From an uncultured Collinsella sp. (lineage in GTDB: Bacteria; Actinomycetota; Coriobacteriia; Coriobacteriales; Coriobacteriaceae): a DNA stretch of 64,000 nucleotides. Position numbers and translations under genes: made by a program. Within the stretch, counting starts at the first letter, position 1. Each line of letters opens with the position of its first letter. Under the pieces are notes generated by a model, which ran no database searches, had not been told where the DNA came from, and saw only the letters and a program-made list of their open reading frames with translations. Location: assembly GCA_900758475.1 (NCBI GenBank), contig CAAERQ010000013.1, positions 1 through 64,000 of the forward strand, written 5' to 3'. Positions 53,281-62,426 of the stretch are shown here, in pieces.

Positions 53281-53649
53281 CTACAGGGTCTCGGGAGCGA
53301 GCGAGACGATCTTCATGTACTTCTTGTCACGAAGTTCGCGAGCGACGGGCCCGAAGATACGGGTGCCGACGGGCGAACCATCGTTGTTGATGACAACGCA
53401 GGCGTTCTCATCAAAGCGAATGTAGGAGCCATCCTTGCGGCGGATCTCCTTAACGGTGCGAACGACGACGCAACGGACAACGTCCTTCTTCTTGACGTTG
53501 GCGCCAGGGGTAGCCTCCTGGACAGCACCGATGAACACATCGCCGATGCCTGCATAACGACGCTTGGAACCGCCAAGCACCTTGATGCAGCGAATCTTGC
53601 GAGCGCCGGAGTTGTCGGCGACGTTCAGCATGGTTTGCATCTGAATCAT
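53281..53649 (-). CDS. rplN: 50S ribosomal protein L14
   Basis: 122-residue large-subunit interface protein with [19 protein letters not shown] and [21 protein letters not shown] 118-base gap before it, unusual within this operon, contains a GTATGC/GCATAC hairpin (53710-53728) and possible promoter elements (TTGTAC, 17 bases, TATGCC on the minus strand). Confidence 0.98.
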   Translation of the reverse strand: MIQMQTMLNVADNSGARKIRCIKVLGGSKRRYAGIGDVFIGAVQEATPGANVKKKDVVRCVVVRTVKEIRRKDGSYIRFDENACVVINNDGSPVGTRIFGPVARELRDKKYMKIVSLAPETL

Positions 53650-53767
53650 GGTAGATGTTCCTCCGAACTAAGAACCGAAGAGAGGTGCGCTGCCTTTATA
53701 CGGCCTGTGGTATGCAAGCCAGGCATACGCACATCTTCGGAAACGTACAAGTCGTAAGAGCGACTGC

Positions 53768-54028
53768 TTATTTAGCGCGCTCGACGACCTCGATGAGGCG
53801 CCAACGCTTCATCTTGGACATAGGACGGGTCTCCATAACGCGGACGGTGTCGCCCACGCCAGCCGTGCACTCCTCGTCGTGAGCGTGCAGCTTCTTGGAG
53901 CTGGTCATCATCTTGCCGTACTTGGGGTGACGCTTGCGCTCGGTGATGGTGACAACAATGGTCTTGGCACCGGAGACGGAGGTAACGACACCCGTACGGA
54001 CCTTACGCGAGTTACGCGAATCAGTCAT
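53768..54028 (-). CDS. rpsQ: 30S ribosomal protein S17
   Basis: 86-residue early assembly protein with RKVRTGVVTSVSGAKTIVVT and an RPMSKMKRWRL C-terminal motif. Follows rpmC by 16 bases. Confidence 0.97.
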   Translation of the reverse strand: MTDSRNSRKVRTGVVTSVSGAKTIVVTITERKRHPKYGKMMTSSKKLHAHDEECTAGVGDTVRVMETRPMSKMKRWRLIEVVERAK

Positions 54029-54044
54029 GTTCTCTCCTTAGGTC

Positions 54045-54260
54045 CTACTCGGCGACAGCGGACTTCTCCGCTGCGATCTCGCGGGCGCGCTGCTCCGTGA
54101 GGACGCGAGCGATGTCCTTCTTCACGGTGTTGACGCGAGCGGTGTTGTCCAGCTGGCTGGTGGCCATCTGGAAACGAAGGTTAAAGAGCTCGGCGCGCAT
54201 TTCCTTCAGCTTCTCAACGAGCTGAGCGTCCGAGAGCTCACGAATCTCTGCGGGCTTCAT
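54045..54260 (-). CDS. rpmC: 50S ribosomal protein L29
   Basis: 71-residue coiled-coil protein at the exit tunnel, with ELSDAQLVEKLKEMRAELFNLRFQ. Its start overlaps the rplP stop codon by one base. Confidence 0.97.
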   Translation of the reverse strand: MKPAEIRELSDAQLVEKLKEMRAELFNLRFQMATSQLDNTARVNTVKKDIARVLTEQRAREIAAEKSAVAE

Positions 54261-54763
54261 TAGTTCTCCTCCTTGGCGGCGGCGGCGTCCTCAGCAGCCC
54301 ACTTGGCCTCGAGAGCGGCCTCCTCAGCCATCTCCTTCTCGATGCGCTGCTCAGCGTTCTTAGCAGCAACAATCTTGGTCTTGATGGGAAGCTTGTGCTG
54401 TGCAAGACGCAGAGCCTCGCGAGCGACCTCCTCGGGCACGCCCTTGACCTCGAACATGATGCGGCCAGGCTTGACGACGGCCACCCACTCCTCGGGGTTA
54501 CCCTTACCAGAACCCATGCGAGTCTCAGCAGGCTTCTTGGTGATGGGCTTATCGGGGAAGATCGTGATGTAGACACGACCGCCACGCTTCATGTAGCGGG
54601 TCATGGCAATACGAGCGGCCTCGATCTGACGGTTGGTGATCCAATGGGCCTCGAGAGCCTGGATACCAAACTCGCCGAAATGCAGCTCGGTATTACCCTT
54701 GGCCTGGCCCTTCATGGAGCCACGCTGCACCTTGCGGTGAAGAATACGCTTAGGGGCAAGCAC
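54260..54763 (-). CDS. rplP: 50S ribosomal protein L16
   Basis: 167 residues; the usual core of about 137 ([57 protein letters not shown]) plus a C-terminal extension of about 30 residues rich in Ala and Glu. GTG start overlapping the rpsC stop codon by one base (TAGTG), suggesting coupled translation. Confidence 0.98.
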   Translation of the reverse strand: MLAPKRILHRKVQRGSMKGQAKGNTELHFGEFGIQALEAHWITNRQIEAARIAMTRYMKRGGRVYITIFPDKPITKKPAETRMGSGKGNPEEWVAVVKPGRIMFEVKGVPEEVAREALRLAQHKLPIKTKIVAAKNAEQRIEKEMAEEAALEAKWAAEDAAAAKEEN

Positions 54764-55473
54764 TACTGACCCCTCCTCTCGGAGTTACGACGACGAGGAC
54801 GGGAAGAGCCCTCGAGTGCAGGGTTGGGAACAGGCTGGCCCGGGAGCTTCTCGCCCAGGTAGATCCAGACCTTCACGCCGCAAGCGCCCATGGTGGTGCT
54901 AGCGACAGCCGTGCCATAGTCGATCTTGGCACGAAGGGTGTGCAGAGGCACGCGACCCTCACGGTACCACTCACGACGGCCCATCTCGGCACCGCCGAGA
55001 CGACCGGAGCACTGGATACGGATGCCCTTGGCGCCGGCCTTGCGGGCGGACTGGACAGCCTTGCGCATAGCGCGACGGAAGGCAACGCGGCCCTCGAGCT
55101 GCTCGGCGATAGACTGAGCAACGAGGTTGGCGTCGAGCTCGGGGCGCTTGATCTCGACAACGTCGACGGAGAGCTGGCCCTTGGAGACACCAGCGACCTT
55201 CTCGAGCTCGGTGCGGAGGGTATCGATCTCGGCACCCTTCTTACCGATGACAACGCCGGGGCGAGCGGTGAGGATGATGACCTTCACCTTGTCGCCAGCG
55301 CGCTCGATCTCGACGCGGGAGACAGCTGCGCGGGAAAGACGCTTCTCGAGGTACTTGCGGATCTCGAGATCGTTACCGAGGGTCTTAGCGTAATCCTTCT
55401 CTGCGAACCAGCGGGAGCGCCAGTTCTCGGTGATGCCAAGACGGAAGCCGGTGGGGTAGACTTTCTGACCCAT
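54763..55473 (-). CDS. rpsC: 30S ribosomal protein S3
   Basis: 236 residues with a KH-type RNA-binding domain ([20 protein letters not shown]) and the C-terminal domain ([20 protein letters not shown]). The tail is rich in Arg and Ser. Six bases after rplV. Confidence 0.98.
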   Translation of the reverse strand: MGQKVYPTGFRLGITENWRSRWFAEKDYAKTLGNDLEIRKYLEKRLSRAAVSRVEIERAGDKVKVIILTARPGVVIGKKGAEIDTLRTELEKVAGVSKGQLSVDVVEIKRPELDANLVAQSIAEQLEGRVAFRRAMRKAVQSARKAGAKGIRIQCSGRLGGAEMGRREWYREGRVPLHTLRAKIDYGTAVASTTMGACGVKVWIYLGEKLPGQPVPNPALEGSSRPRRRNSERRGQ

Positions 55474-55479
55474 ACAGCT

Positions 55480-55851
55480 TTACGCCTCCTTTCGAGGAGC
55501 AACGACGACGGTGATGTGGGAAGTACGCTTCAGAATGCGAGAAGCGGAACCCTTGGCGCGGGGACGGATGCGCTTAAGCGTCGGACCCTCGTCAACATAG
55601 GCAGCGGCGACAACCAGGTTGTCGGCACGCAGACCGTTGTTGTTCTCGGCGTTCGCAACGGCGGAACGGAGAACCTTCTCGACATCCACGGCGACGGCGC
55701 GGTCGCAGAAGTGGAGGATGTCGAAGGCCTGAGCAACAGGCTTGCGGCGGATCAGATCGACCACCAGGCGGGCCTTGCTGGGGGAAACACGCACGTACTT
55801 AGCGACGGCGCGAACCTCGGTGGCCTCAGTTTCAATAGACTTAGTTGCCAT
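55480..55851 (-). CDS. rplV: 50S ribosomal protein L22
   Basis: 123 residues with [19 protein letters not shown] and the tunnel beta-hairpin ([31 protein letters not shown]). Slightly longer than usual at the N terminus. Confidence 0.97.
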   Translation of the reverse strand: MATKSIETEATEVRAVAKYVRVSPSKARLVVDLIRRKPVAQAFDILHFCDRAVAVDVEKVLRSAVANAENNNGLRADNLVVAAAYVDEGPTLKRIRPRAKGSASRILKRTSHITVVVAPRKEA

Positions 55852-55865
55852 TTACGGTTAACCCC

Positions 55866-56126
55866 CTATTTGGCCTTGTGGCCACGGAACGTACGAGTCG
55901 GCGCGAACTCGCCGAGCTTGTGACCAACCATGGACTCGGTAACATACACGGGCACATGCTTGCGGCCGTCGTGGACGGCGATGGTGTGACCAACCATCTC
56001 GGGGAAGATGGTGGACGCGCGGGACCAGGTCTTCACGACGTCCTTCTTGCCAGCCTCGTTCATCGCGGTGATACGCGAGAGAAGGCGAGTCTCCACGAAC
56101 GGGCCCTTTTTGAGACTTCTGCTCAT
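55866..56126 (-). CDS. rpsS: 30S ribosomal protein S19
   Basis: 86 residues, [18 protein letters not shown] and [18 protein letters not shown]. Canonical place between rplB and rplV. Confidence 0.98.
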   Translation of the reverse strand: MSRSLKKGPFVETRLLSRITAMNEAGKKDVVKTWSRASTIFPEMVGHTIAVHDGRKHVPVYVTESMVGHKLGEFAPTRTFRGHKAK

Positions 56127-56158
56127 AAGTGCTTTCTCCTAAAACTCGGTATCCGAAA

Positions 56159-56989
56159 TTACTTCTTACGGCGACGAATGATGTGCTGGTTCGAGACCTT
56201 CTTCTTCTTGCGCGTACGAAGGCCCTTCGTCGGCTTACCCCAGGGGGTAACGGAGGGACGACCAGAGGTGTGGTTCTTGCCCTCGCCACCGCCGTGCGGG
56301 TGATCGACAGGGTTCATGACGGTACCGCGGACGGTCGGGCGCACGTTCATGTGACGCTTACGGCCGGCCTTGCCGATGACGATGTTGGAGTGATCGGCGT
56401 TGCCGACCTCACCGACGGTGGCGCGGCAGGTAACGAGGATGCGGCGCATCTCGGAGGAAGGCATACGGACGATAGCGTACTTGCCCTCCTTACCCATCAG
56501 CTGGCAGGAGTTACCGGCGGAACGGGCGATAGCAGCGCCCTTGCCCGGCTGGAACTCGACGGCGTGGATGAGCGTACCGACGGGGATGTCGGCGAGGGGC
56601 AGAGCGTTGCCCGGCTTGATGTCGGCGTCAGAACCGGACATGATGGTCTGACCGACCTCGAGGCCCTTGGGGGCCAGGATGTAGCGCTTCTCACCGTCAG
56701 CGTAGTGCAGCAGAGCGATGCGAGCGGAACGGTTCGGATCGTACTCGATCGTGGCAACCTTGGCGGGCACGCCGTCCTTGTTGCGCTTGAAGTCGATCAC
56801 GCGGTAACGACGCTTCACGCCGCCGCCCTGGTGGCGGGTGGTGATGCGGCCGTTGTTGTTACGACCGGCCTTCTTGGGCAGGGGCTCGAGAAGAGACTTC
56901 TCGGGCTTGGTGCAGGTGATCTCGGAGAAGTCGGAGATCGTCTGCCAACGCCTACCAGCGGAGGTCGGCTTAAGGTGCTTTACAGCCAT
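56159..56989 (-). CDS. rplB: 50S ribosomal protein L2
   Basis: 276 residues of the peptidyl-transferase-proximal protein; [38 protein letters not shown] and the conserved [15 protein letters not shown]. Start chosen at the conserved [10 protein letters not shown] with AAAGGGAT upstream; the frame is open 25 codons further. The 179-base gap to rplW contains a terminator-like hairpin and a promoter-like segment. Confidence 0.98.
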   Translation of the reverse strand: MAVKHLKPTSAGRRWQTISDFSEITCTKPEKSLLEPLPKKAGRNNNGRITTRHQGGGVKRRYRVIDFKRNKDGVPAKVATIEYDPNRSARIALLHYADGEKRYILAPKGLEVGQTIMSGSDADIKPGNALPLADIPVGTLIHAVEFQPGKGAAIARSAGNSCQLMGKEGKYAIVRMPSSEMRRILVTCRATVGEVGNADHSNIVIGKAGRKRHMNVRPTVRGTVMNPVDHPHGGGEGKNHTSGRPSVTPWGKPTKGLRTRKKKKVSNQHIIRRRKK

Positions 56990-57069
56990 TACAATCCCTT
57001 TCAATAGGAATCCGTTAGCCATCGCAGACAGGGATTCGAGGTTCTGCCTCGGGTGCGATGACACCGGAC

Positions 57070-57095
57070 GTATACACGGTTCCGGGCGTGTCCAT
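57070..57095 (-). promoter_or_regulatory. Promoter-like segment before rplB, duplicated before rplC
   Basis: On the minus strand a 26-base segment ending in CCGTGTATAC matches 23 of 26 bases with 58935-58960 upstream of rplC. TATACG could act as -10. Just upstream GGGCGT/ACGCCC form a small hairpin (57084-57106). Confidence 0.45.
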
Positions 57096-57114
57096 TTTAT
57101 ACGCCCAAAACCTT

Positions 57115-57150
57115 GAGCTCCCGCCTCCCCTATTTGGGAGGCATGAGCTC
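57115..57150 (-). terminator. Terminator/attenuator-like hairpin between rplW and rplB
   Basis: GAGCTC outer arms and GCCTCCC/GGGAGGC inner arms form one stem; on the minus strand it is followed by AAGGTTTT. It lies 18 bases after the rplW stop codon and just before the promoter-like segment. Confidence 0.5.
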
Positions 57151-57168
57151 ACTCAACAGCAGCGAGTC

Positions 57169-57456
57169 TTAGGCCTGGTTGCCAAAGACCTCGATGGTGT
57201 CGCCCTCGGCCAGCGTGACGATGGCCTTCTTCCAAGAACGGGTCTTGCCGGCGACATAGCGCACGCGCTTGGTCTTGGGCTTGACCGTCAGGGTGTTCAC
57301 GCGAACGACCTTGACGCCGAAGATCTCCTCGACAGCGTCCTTGATCTGATACTTGTTAGCATCCTTGGCGACCTCGAACGTGTACTTGTTCAGCTCCATG
57401 CCGGAGAAGGAACGCTCGGACACGATCGGACGGATGATGATCTCGTGGGCGGTCAT
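57169..57456 (-). CDS. rplW: 50S ribosomal protein L23
   Basis: 95-residue exit-tunnel docking protein with IIRPIVSERSF and YTFEVAKDANKYQIKDAVEE. Begins directly after the rplD stop codon. Confidence 0.97.
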   Translation of the reverse strand: MTAHEIIIRPIVSERSFSGMELNKYTFEVAKDANKYQIKDAVEEIFGVKVVRVNTLTVKPKTKRVRYVAGKTRSWKKAIVTLAEGDTIEVFGNQA

Positions 57457-58083
57457 TTATGCAAGCACCTCCCCGAAGTGAGCGGCGATGTCGGCGGGCA
57501 TCAGCACAGCGTTGTTGTTGACGAGATCGTAGGTGTTGGCCTCGTCGGCAGTGATGATGAACGTCTTGGGAATGTTGCGGAACGACAGGTAGGCGTTGAC
57601 GTCCTCATCGCGAACGATGATGGTCAGACGCTTGCCCTCAAGGCCGAGAGCCTTGAGCATGGCGACGGCAGCCTTGGTGGAAGGCTTCTCGAAGCCGTAG
57701 TCGTCGACGAGCACGAGCTCGCCATCGGCCAGCTTGGCGGACAGCGCGGAGCGCATGGCCAGCTTGACCTCCTTGTTGTTCATACGCTTAGCGTAGGAAC
57801 GGGGCTTGGGGGCGAAGACGACGCCACCGTGACGCCACTGGGCAGCACGGATGGAACCCTGGCGGGCACGGCCGGTGCCCTTCTGACGCCAAGGCTTCTT
57901 GCCGCCACCGGAAACCTCAGAGCGACCCTTAGCAGACTGGGTGCCCTGACGCCAAGAGGCCATCTGGCACTTGACGATGTGGTGCATAACGTGGATGTTC
58001 GGCTCGATGCCGTACACCTCAGCGGCGAGCTCGGCCTCGGCGACCTTCTTGCCCTCGCTGTTCTTTACTTCAAACTTTGCCAT
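57457..58083 (-). CDS. rplD: 50S ribosomal protein L4
   Basis: 208 residues with the extended loop GRSEVSGGGKKPWRQKGTGR and RQGSIRAAQWRHGGVVF. In E. coli L4 represses the S10 operon. 46 bases after rplC and abutting rplW. Confidence 0.97.
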   Translation of the reverse strand: MAKFEVKNSEGKKVAEAELAAEVYGIEPNIHVMHHIVKCQMASWRQGTQSAKGRSEVSGGGKKPWRQKGTGRARQGSIRAAQWRHGGVVFAPKPRSYAKRMNNKEVKLAMRSALSAKLADGELVLVDDYGFEKPSTKAAVAMLKALGLEGKRLTIIVRDEDVNAYLSFRNIPKTFIITADEANTYDLVNNNAVLMPADIAAHFGEVLA

Positions 58084-58129
58084 TTAAGTGTTCTCCTTGG
58101 TATGACGCTGGGCTAAATGGGCTGGGCCC

Positions 58130-58741
58130 TTAGGCCATACGGATGGCGACGAGACCATTCTTGGCACCCGGGACAGCGCCCTTGACCAAGATGAGGTTCT
58201 GCTCGGCATCGATGCGGACAACGGAAAGGTTCTTGACGGTAACGCGCTCGTTACCCATGTGACCGGCCATCTTGACGCCCTTGAGGACGCGCGCAGGATA
58301 GGCGCACTGACCGATAGAACCGGGGTGACGCTGGAAGTGAGAACCATGCGTCATAGGACCGCGGCGCTGACCCCAGCGCTTGATGCGACCCTGGAAGCCC
58401 TTACCCTTGGAGGTACCGATGACGTCGACCTTCTCGACATCAGCGAAATCAGCGACGGTGACGACCTCGCCGACCTTGTGCTCCTCGCCGTTCTCGACGC
58501 GGACCTCACGAAGGAAGCGGACAGGCTCGACGCCAGCCTTGGCGAAGTGACCAGCCATGGGCTTGTTCACGTTCTTGGCCTTGATGTCGCCGAAACCGAT
58601 CTGGACGGCATCATAGCCGTCGGTTGCCTGAGTTTTAACCTGCGAGACAGCGCAGGGGCCAGCCTGGATGACCGTGACGGGAACGACGTTGTCGTCCTCG
58701 TCCCAAACCTGGGTCATGCCAATCTTGCGGCCGAGAATCAT
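58130..58741 (-). CDS. rplC: 50S ribosomal protein L3
   Basis: 203 residues; [40 protein letters not shown] and [18 protein letters not shown] are typical. The start at 58741 gives the conserved MILGRKIGM; a TTG three codons upstream is possible, and no strong ribosome site is visible for either. rpsJ, which normally precedes rplC, is absent: the next gene upstream is a phosphatase. rplC is therefore first in the S10-half operon. Confidence 0.96.
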   Translation of the reverse strand: MILGRKIGMTQVWDEDDNVVPVTVIQAGPCAVSQVKTQATDGYDAVQIGFGDIKAKNVNKPMAGHFAKAGVEPVRFLREVRVENGEEHKVGEVVTVADFADVEKVDVIGTSKGKGFQGRIKRWGQRRGPMTHGSHFQRHPGSIGQCAYPARVLKGVKMAGHMGNERVTVKNLSVVRIDAEQNLILVKGAVPGAKNGLVAIRMA

Positions 58742-58758
58742 GCTGATCAAGATATGAT

Positions 58759-58822
58759 CCCAACTCTCGCGTGGTCTTGGGACAATGCGTACACCACCGA
58801 GCGTACGCCCCTAGAGGACCAC
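58759..58822 (-). promoter_or_regulatory. Structured leader of rplC
   Basis: The leader contains GTGGTC/GACCAC (58771-58776 with 58817-58822) enclosing GCGTAC/GTACGC (58787-58808), and a competing CCCAA/TTGGG hairpin (58759-58781) next to the start codon. The competing pairings resemble a ribosomal-protein autoregulatory leader, though no known class was matched. Confidence 0.4.
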
Positions 58823-58933
58823 TACTTACACGACGCGCTCCCCAGCCTTGTATTGCGTCCGGACTACCTGACAACCCTATTAAGCAGGCATTTTGTCCAG
58901 CCAGAATACTCCCCTGGTTTCACACAGCTGTTT

Positions 58934-58960
58934 AGTATACACGGCTGCGGGCGTATCCAT
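58934..58960 (-). promoter_or_regulatory. Promoter-like segment before rplC
   Basis: On the minus strand TATACT (58934-58939) is a good -10; the -35 is weak. The surrounding 26 bases (58935-58960) recur with three changes upstream of rplB. The predicted leader is about 185 bases. The 458-base gap up to 59199 also holds the structured leader and the long palindrome. Confidence 0.5.
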
Positions 58961-59017
58961 CGAGATTCATATTTCACTCACATTGTTTACGCAGGTAAAG
59001 TGCGTGGAGTCGCCTGG

Positions 59018-59154
59018 GCACGGCGGAGTGCCGGAGAAATATATTAAGGTCCCTGCTCTACAGTCCTGCGCAAGACGAAGGCCACATTAAGTGGCCTTCT
59101 TTGCGTGCGGAACTCGCGATGACCTTAATATATTTCTCCGGCCCTCCGCCGTGC
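59018..59154. repeat. 137-bp near-perfect palindrome (MITE-like)
   Basis: Terminal 34-base inverted repeats (59018-59051 and 59121-59154) match at 33 of 34 positions, beginning GCACGGCGGAG and ending TATATTAAGGTC. Inside, GAAGGCCAC/GTGGCCTTC (59077-59099) forms a second stem with TTTGCG after it. Apart from a short unpaired stretch the element can fold into one hairpin. It lies between the phosphatase and rplC and may also act as a terminator. No target-site duplication was seen. Confidence 0.85.
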
Positions 59155-59199
59155 TCGGGAGACGACACGTTAATGTCTGCTAAACCTTGCTCGCTCAGG

Positions 59200-59826
59200 C
59201 TAATGACTTTGTTGGGGGTCCACTATTTGCTGGAGAGTGAACTTGCATTGGAGCCCGTCGCTCTCTCCTTGCGACTCTTCCTCGTCGAAATTGAAGATCA
59301 TGATGGCGCAGTTGGGGAGTTTTGTTGGGAGCCCGAAGCCCTCTGGGGCTGCAGCCTTGATGAATTGGCGGCTGGCGCTGCCGTGGCTTACTGCTAGGAG
59401 GGTTTCGATGCCCTCGGAGCCTATGAGATTGGTGAGGGTGCCTACCATGCGTTCTTGCAGCGCGCGGCTTCCTTCTCCTCCGAAGGGGACCAAATCCTCG
59501 CCCGGATCCCAGACGTCGGTAGGCAATGCGTCGTGGGGACCTTCCTCGAAGGTTCCATAGCAGCGCTCGATGATGCCTTCGCAGGGCTCAACCGCGGCGT
59601 CCGGACCGAGGAGCTCGCATGCGACGAGACTTGCCGTGGCCATGGCTCGGCCTAAAGGCGATGAGGCCACTTTGTCGGGGACGACGCCATGGGCTTTGAG
59701 CCACGCGGCCGCTGCCTGTGCCTGTTGACGGCCCAGGTCGGTGAGCGGCGAATCGCAGCGGCCCTGGACCAGCTTTTTGACGTTGAACTCCGTCTGACCG
59801 TGGCGGAGTAGATACAGCTTCTTCAT
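59200..59826 (-). CDS. Histidine phosphatase family protein
   Basis: 208 residues of the phosphoglycerate mutase-like branch: LLRHGQTEFN (catalytic His9), SSPLGRAMATA, the acid/base Glu region RCYGTFEEGP and the second His in LAVSHGSASRQF. Substrate unknown (a metabolite phosphatase such as CobC/GpmB-type is likely). Separated from the CDF gene by 39 bases, perhaps co-transcribed. Confidence 0.88.
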   Translation of the reverse strand: MKKLYLLRHGQTEFNVKKLVQGRCDSPLTDLGRQQAQAAAAWLKAHGVVPDKVASSPLGRAMATASLVACELLGPDAAVEPCEGIIERCYGTFEEGPHDALPTDVWDPGEDLVPFGGEGSRALQERMVGTLTNLIGSEGIETLLAVSHGSASRQFIKAAAPEGFGLPTKLPNCAIMIFNFDEEESQGESDGLQCKFTLQQIVDPQQSH

Positions 59827-59865
59827 GCTCTCCCCTTCTGCATAACCTGCTTTGCCGGCACAGCC

Positions 59866-61020
59866 TTACTCGTGGGTATGCCCTACGTAGTCTTCGTCGA
59901 TCGTAATCTTGGCAATCGACTTGGGATATTCCAATTCGACCCGTTGTGCCAGCGCGTGCTTTACGTCTTCGGCACTCATCTGCAGATCCGAGGGACGTAC
60001 GCAGTCAAAGATCACGTTGGTGTGCGTGGGACCCGGCACGCAGCGTAGGTCATGAATCGAGAGGCGATTATCGATCTCCTGAGCCATGGCGTGAATGCGC
60101 AAGCGCATGCTCGCCACCTTGGGGTCATCGGTCACGATGGGATCGTAGTGAAGCGTGACGATCATGCCGTCTTCGACCCTAAACGACTGCTCGATGTTAT
60201 CGAGCGTGTCGTGACTTTCCAGCGGGCTTGCCTCGGCTGCCATCTCAGCGTGAGCGCTTGCGAACTTCCTGCCCGGGCCGTAGTCGTGAACCATCAGATC
60301 GTGAACGCCCAAAACGCCGGGGTAGCTCATGATCTTGTCTCGAATGTGCTTGACCAGCTTAGGATCGGGAGCCTGGCCCAAAAGCGGGCTCACCGTATCC
60401 TGGATGAGTTCAAAGCCGCTCCAGCCAATATAGGCGCCAACGGCAAGGCCGACCCATGCGTCAAGATTGATGTGCGTCACCTGCGAAACAATTGCGCACG
60501 CCAACACGGCGCCTGTGGCAAGGACATCGTTCTTGGAATCCTGCGCGGTCGCATGCAGCGTCTCGGACTCAATGCGATCGCCGAGCTTTTGGTTGAGGGC
60601 CGCCATCCACAGCTTTACAACCATCGAAAGTGCCAGGACTGCCACCAGGGCAAGCGAGAACTCGACAGGCTCCGGGTTGACAATACGCTCCACCGAGGAC
60701 TTCACCAGTTCGATGCCAATAAGCAGCACGAGCGCCGCCACGACCAAACCCGAGAGATACTCGTAGCGACCGTGGCCGTAAGGATGCTCCGGGTCGGCCG
60801 GCTTGCTCGCCAGCTTAAAGCCCAGCACGCTCACGATATTCGAGCTTGCATCGGACAGGTTGTTCATGGCATCCGCCACAATCGAAACCGATCCCGACAG
60901 CACGCCAATTACGCCCTTCGCAGCGCATAGTGCCACATTGGCGAGAATACACACCACGCCCGTCAACGTGCCCACGCGCGCACGGTCGCCCTGCGCACGC
61001 TTAACAATCCACTCGACCAT
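59866..61020 (-). CDS. Cation diffusion facilitator (CDF) efflux transporter
   Basis: 384 residues with about six membrane helices in the first 215 and a long cytoplasmic C-terminal domain. Metal-site residues: D50 and D57 in SIVADAMNNLSDASS, a HPYGHGRYEY loop (79-88) and the TM5 motif HATAQDSKNDVL. Probably exports Zn, Mn or Fe in exchange for protons. The long C-terminal extension suggests a second sensing domain. Confidence 0.9.
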   Translation of the reverse strand: MVEWIVKRAQGDRARVGTLTGVVCILANVALCAAKGVIGVLSGSVSIVADAMNNLSDASSNIVSVLGFKLASKPADPEHPYGHGRYEYLSGLVVAALVLLIGIELVKSSVERIVNPEPVEFSLALVAVLALSMVVKLWMAALNQKLGDRIESETLHATAQDSKNDVLATGAVLACAIVSQVTHINLDAWVGLAVGAYIGWSGFELIQDTVSPLLGQAPDPKLVKHIRDKIMSYPGVLGVHDLMVHDYGPGRKFASAHAEMAAEASPLESHDTLDNIEQSFRVEDGMIVTLHYDPIVTDDPKVASMRLRIHAMAQEIDNRLSIHDLRCVPGPTHTNVIFDCVRPSDLQMSAEDVKHALAQRVELEYPKSIAKITIDEDYVGHTHE

Positions 61021-61097
61021 CTACATCCGCCCCCACAGTACTACCTATATATCTATTGCTCAAACGGATTGTAGTGTAGCCACTTTGTCCCCCAGAT

Positions 61098-61133
61098 ACA
61101 AAAAAGGCCGCAACCCACACGGGCCACGGCCTT
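61098..61133 (-). terminator. Terminator of the PTS EIIC gene
   Basis: On the minus strand AAGGCCG and CGGCCTT pair around a 16-base partly paired loop, followed by TTTTG, about 40 bases after the stop codon. Confidence 0.75.
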
Positions 61134-61171
61134 GGAATATGGCAAAGGAATCGTCCTTGTGTCGCACAGGT

Positions 61172-62386
61172 TTACGCGCTTACTTCGGCCACGCTCTTCG
61201 AGGTTTCGGGTGAATCGGCTCCGTCCCCCGTCGTCTGTCCCTTCGCCGGCACCACGCCAAAGCAGTAGCTCAGCGCCGCAGACACCGCAAATGCCACACC
61301 GCCGGCAGCGCAGCACCACAGCAGGTTCGAGATGCCGCCCGTGGCAAAGCCAATGACCATAAGGACATTCGTCATGCCGATGGTATAGGCCGTAACGTGG
61401 CCCACGGCCGCAACAAGGCCTCCGACGGCGCCGCCAATGGCCATGCACGTCAGGCACCTGCCATATTTAAAGCCGCAACCGTACAGCGCCGGCTCGCTTA
61501 CGCCGCCAAGAACACCCGAGATTGAATAGCCCAGCATGAGCGCCTTCTCGTCCTTATCCGCAACGCGAAGCGACGCGCCAAAGGGCATGCCCCAAACGGC
61601 GAACGTTGCCATCGTCGCGGCGATCAGGATGCACGAATCCGTTCCCACACTCATAAACTGCGCATAGGCGAGCGATAGGACAACGTTGCTGACGCCGGCG
61701 ATCTTTAGGAACTCCCAGCCCGCAGCAAGCCCCATGAGCGTGAGCAGCGACACGATGCCACCGGAATTGCCAAGCATAAACATAAGCTGGCCCAACAGCA
61801 TGCCCAAATAGCTGCCCGCCGGCGCCGTAATGCACAGCGAAACCGGAACCATGACGAGCATGGTTGCAAACGGAACGAACGAAAACGCCACGGCCTTAGG
61901 GATAACGCGCTTAAAGAAACACTCCACTCGCCATAGCACGGGCACCGAGATGAGAACCGGAATAACAGTCGTCGTGTAATCGTTGACCGGCGCAGGAAGC
62001 AGACCATACACGGAAGTCATCGATGCCCCCGTCGTCGATGCGGCATCGACGAGCTTAAGCAGATCGGGCGCAATCAATACGCCGCCCAGCATCATGCCCA
62101 GCTGCTCCGAGCAACCGAGCTGGCGGGCGGCCGCCCAACCAAGATAAATGGGCAAAAAGTAGTAGCCGGCGTTATAGAGCCAACTGTAGAACAGGCGATA
62201 GATTTCGGAATCGGCAGACCACAGGCCCAGCATACCTTCGCCCATAATGACGGCGACGGTGCGGAACAACGCCGCGCAGACAATAAACGGCAGCGCCGAC
62301 ATCATGCTTTTGGACAGATAGTCCACCACGGCCATGGCGTTTGATGAAACCGTCGTTGTAAACGAGGTGTTAGAAACTTGTGACAT
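61172..62386 (-). CDS. PTS transporter EIIC subunit (sugar-specific channel), stand-alone
   Basis: 404 residues with about ten membrane helices. The EIIC signature is visible as GGVSEPALYGCGFKYGRC (cf. GITEPxLYG). It resembles glucose/sucrose/beta-glucoside-type EIIC, but neither EIIB nor EIIA is fused or adjacent, so it depends on partners elsewhere or is a non-PTS relative. The start at 62386 has AAAGG 6 bases upstream; the frame is open for 100 more codons but overlaps accDA. Confidence 0.8.
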   Translation of the reverse strand: MSQVSNTSFTTTVSSNAMAVVDYLSKSMMSALPFIVCAALFRTVAVIMGEGMLGLWSADSEIYRLFYSWLYNAGYYFLPIYLGWAAARQLGCSEQLGMMLGGVLIAPDLLKLVDAASTTGASMTSVYGLLPAPVNDYTTTVIPVLISVPVLWRVECFFKRVIPKAVAFSFVPFATMLVMVPVSLCITAPAGSYLGMLLGQLMFMLGNSGGIVSLLTLMGLAAGWEFLKIAGVSNVVLSLAYAQFMSVGTDSCILIAATMATFAVWGMPFGASLRVADKDEKALMLGYSISGVLGGVSEPALYGCGFKYGRCLTCMAIGGAVGGLVAAVGHVTAYTIGMTNVLMVIGFATGGISNLLWCCAAGGVAFAVSAALSYCFGVVPAKGQTTGDGADSPETSKSVAEVSA

Positions 62387-62426
62387 GGAACGCCTTTCCC
62401 AATGTGACATGCGAGCTTTCCCTTTG

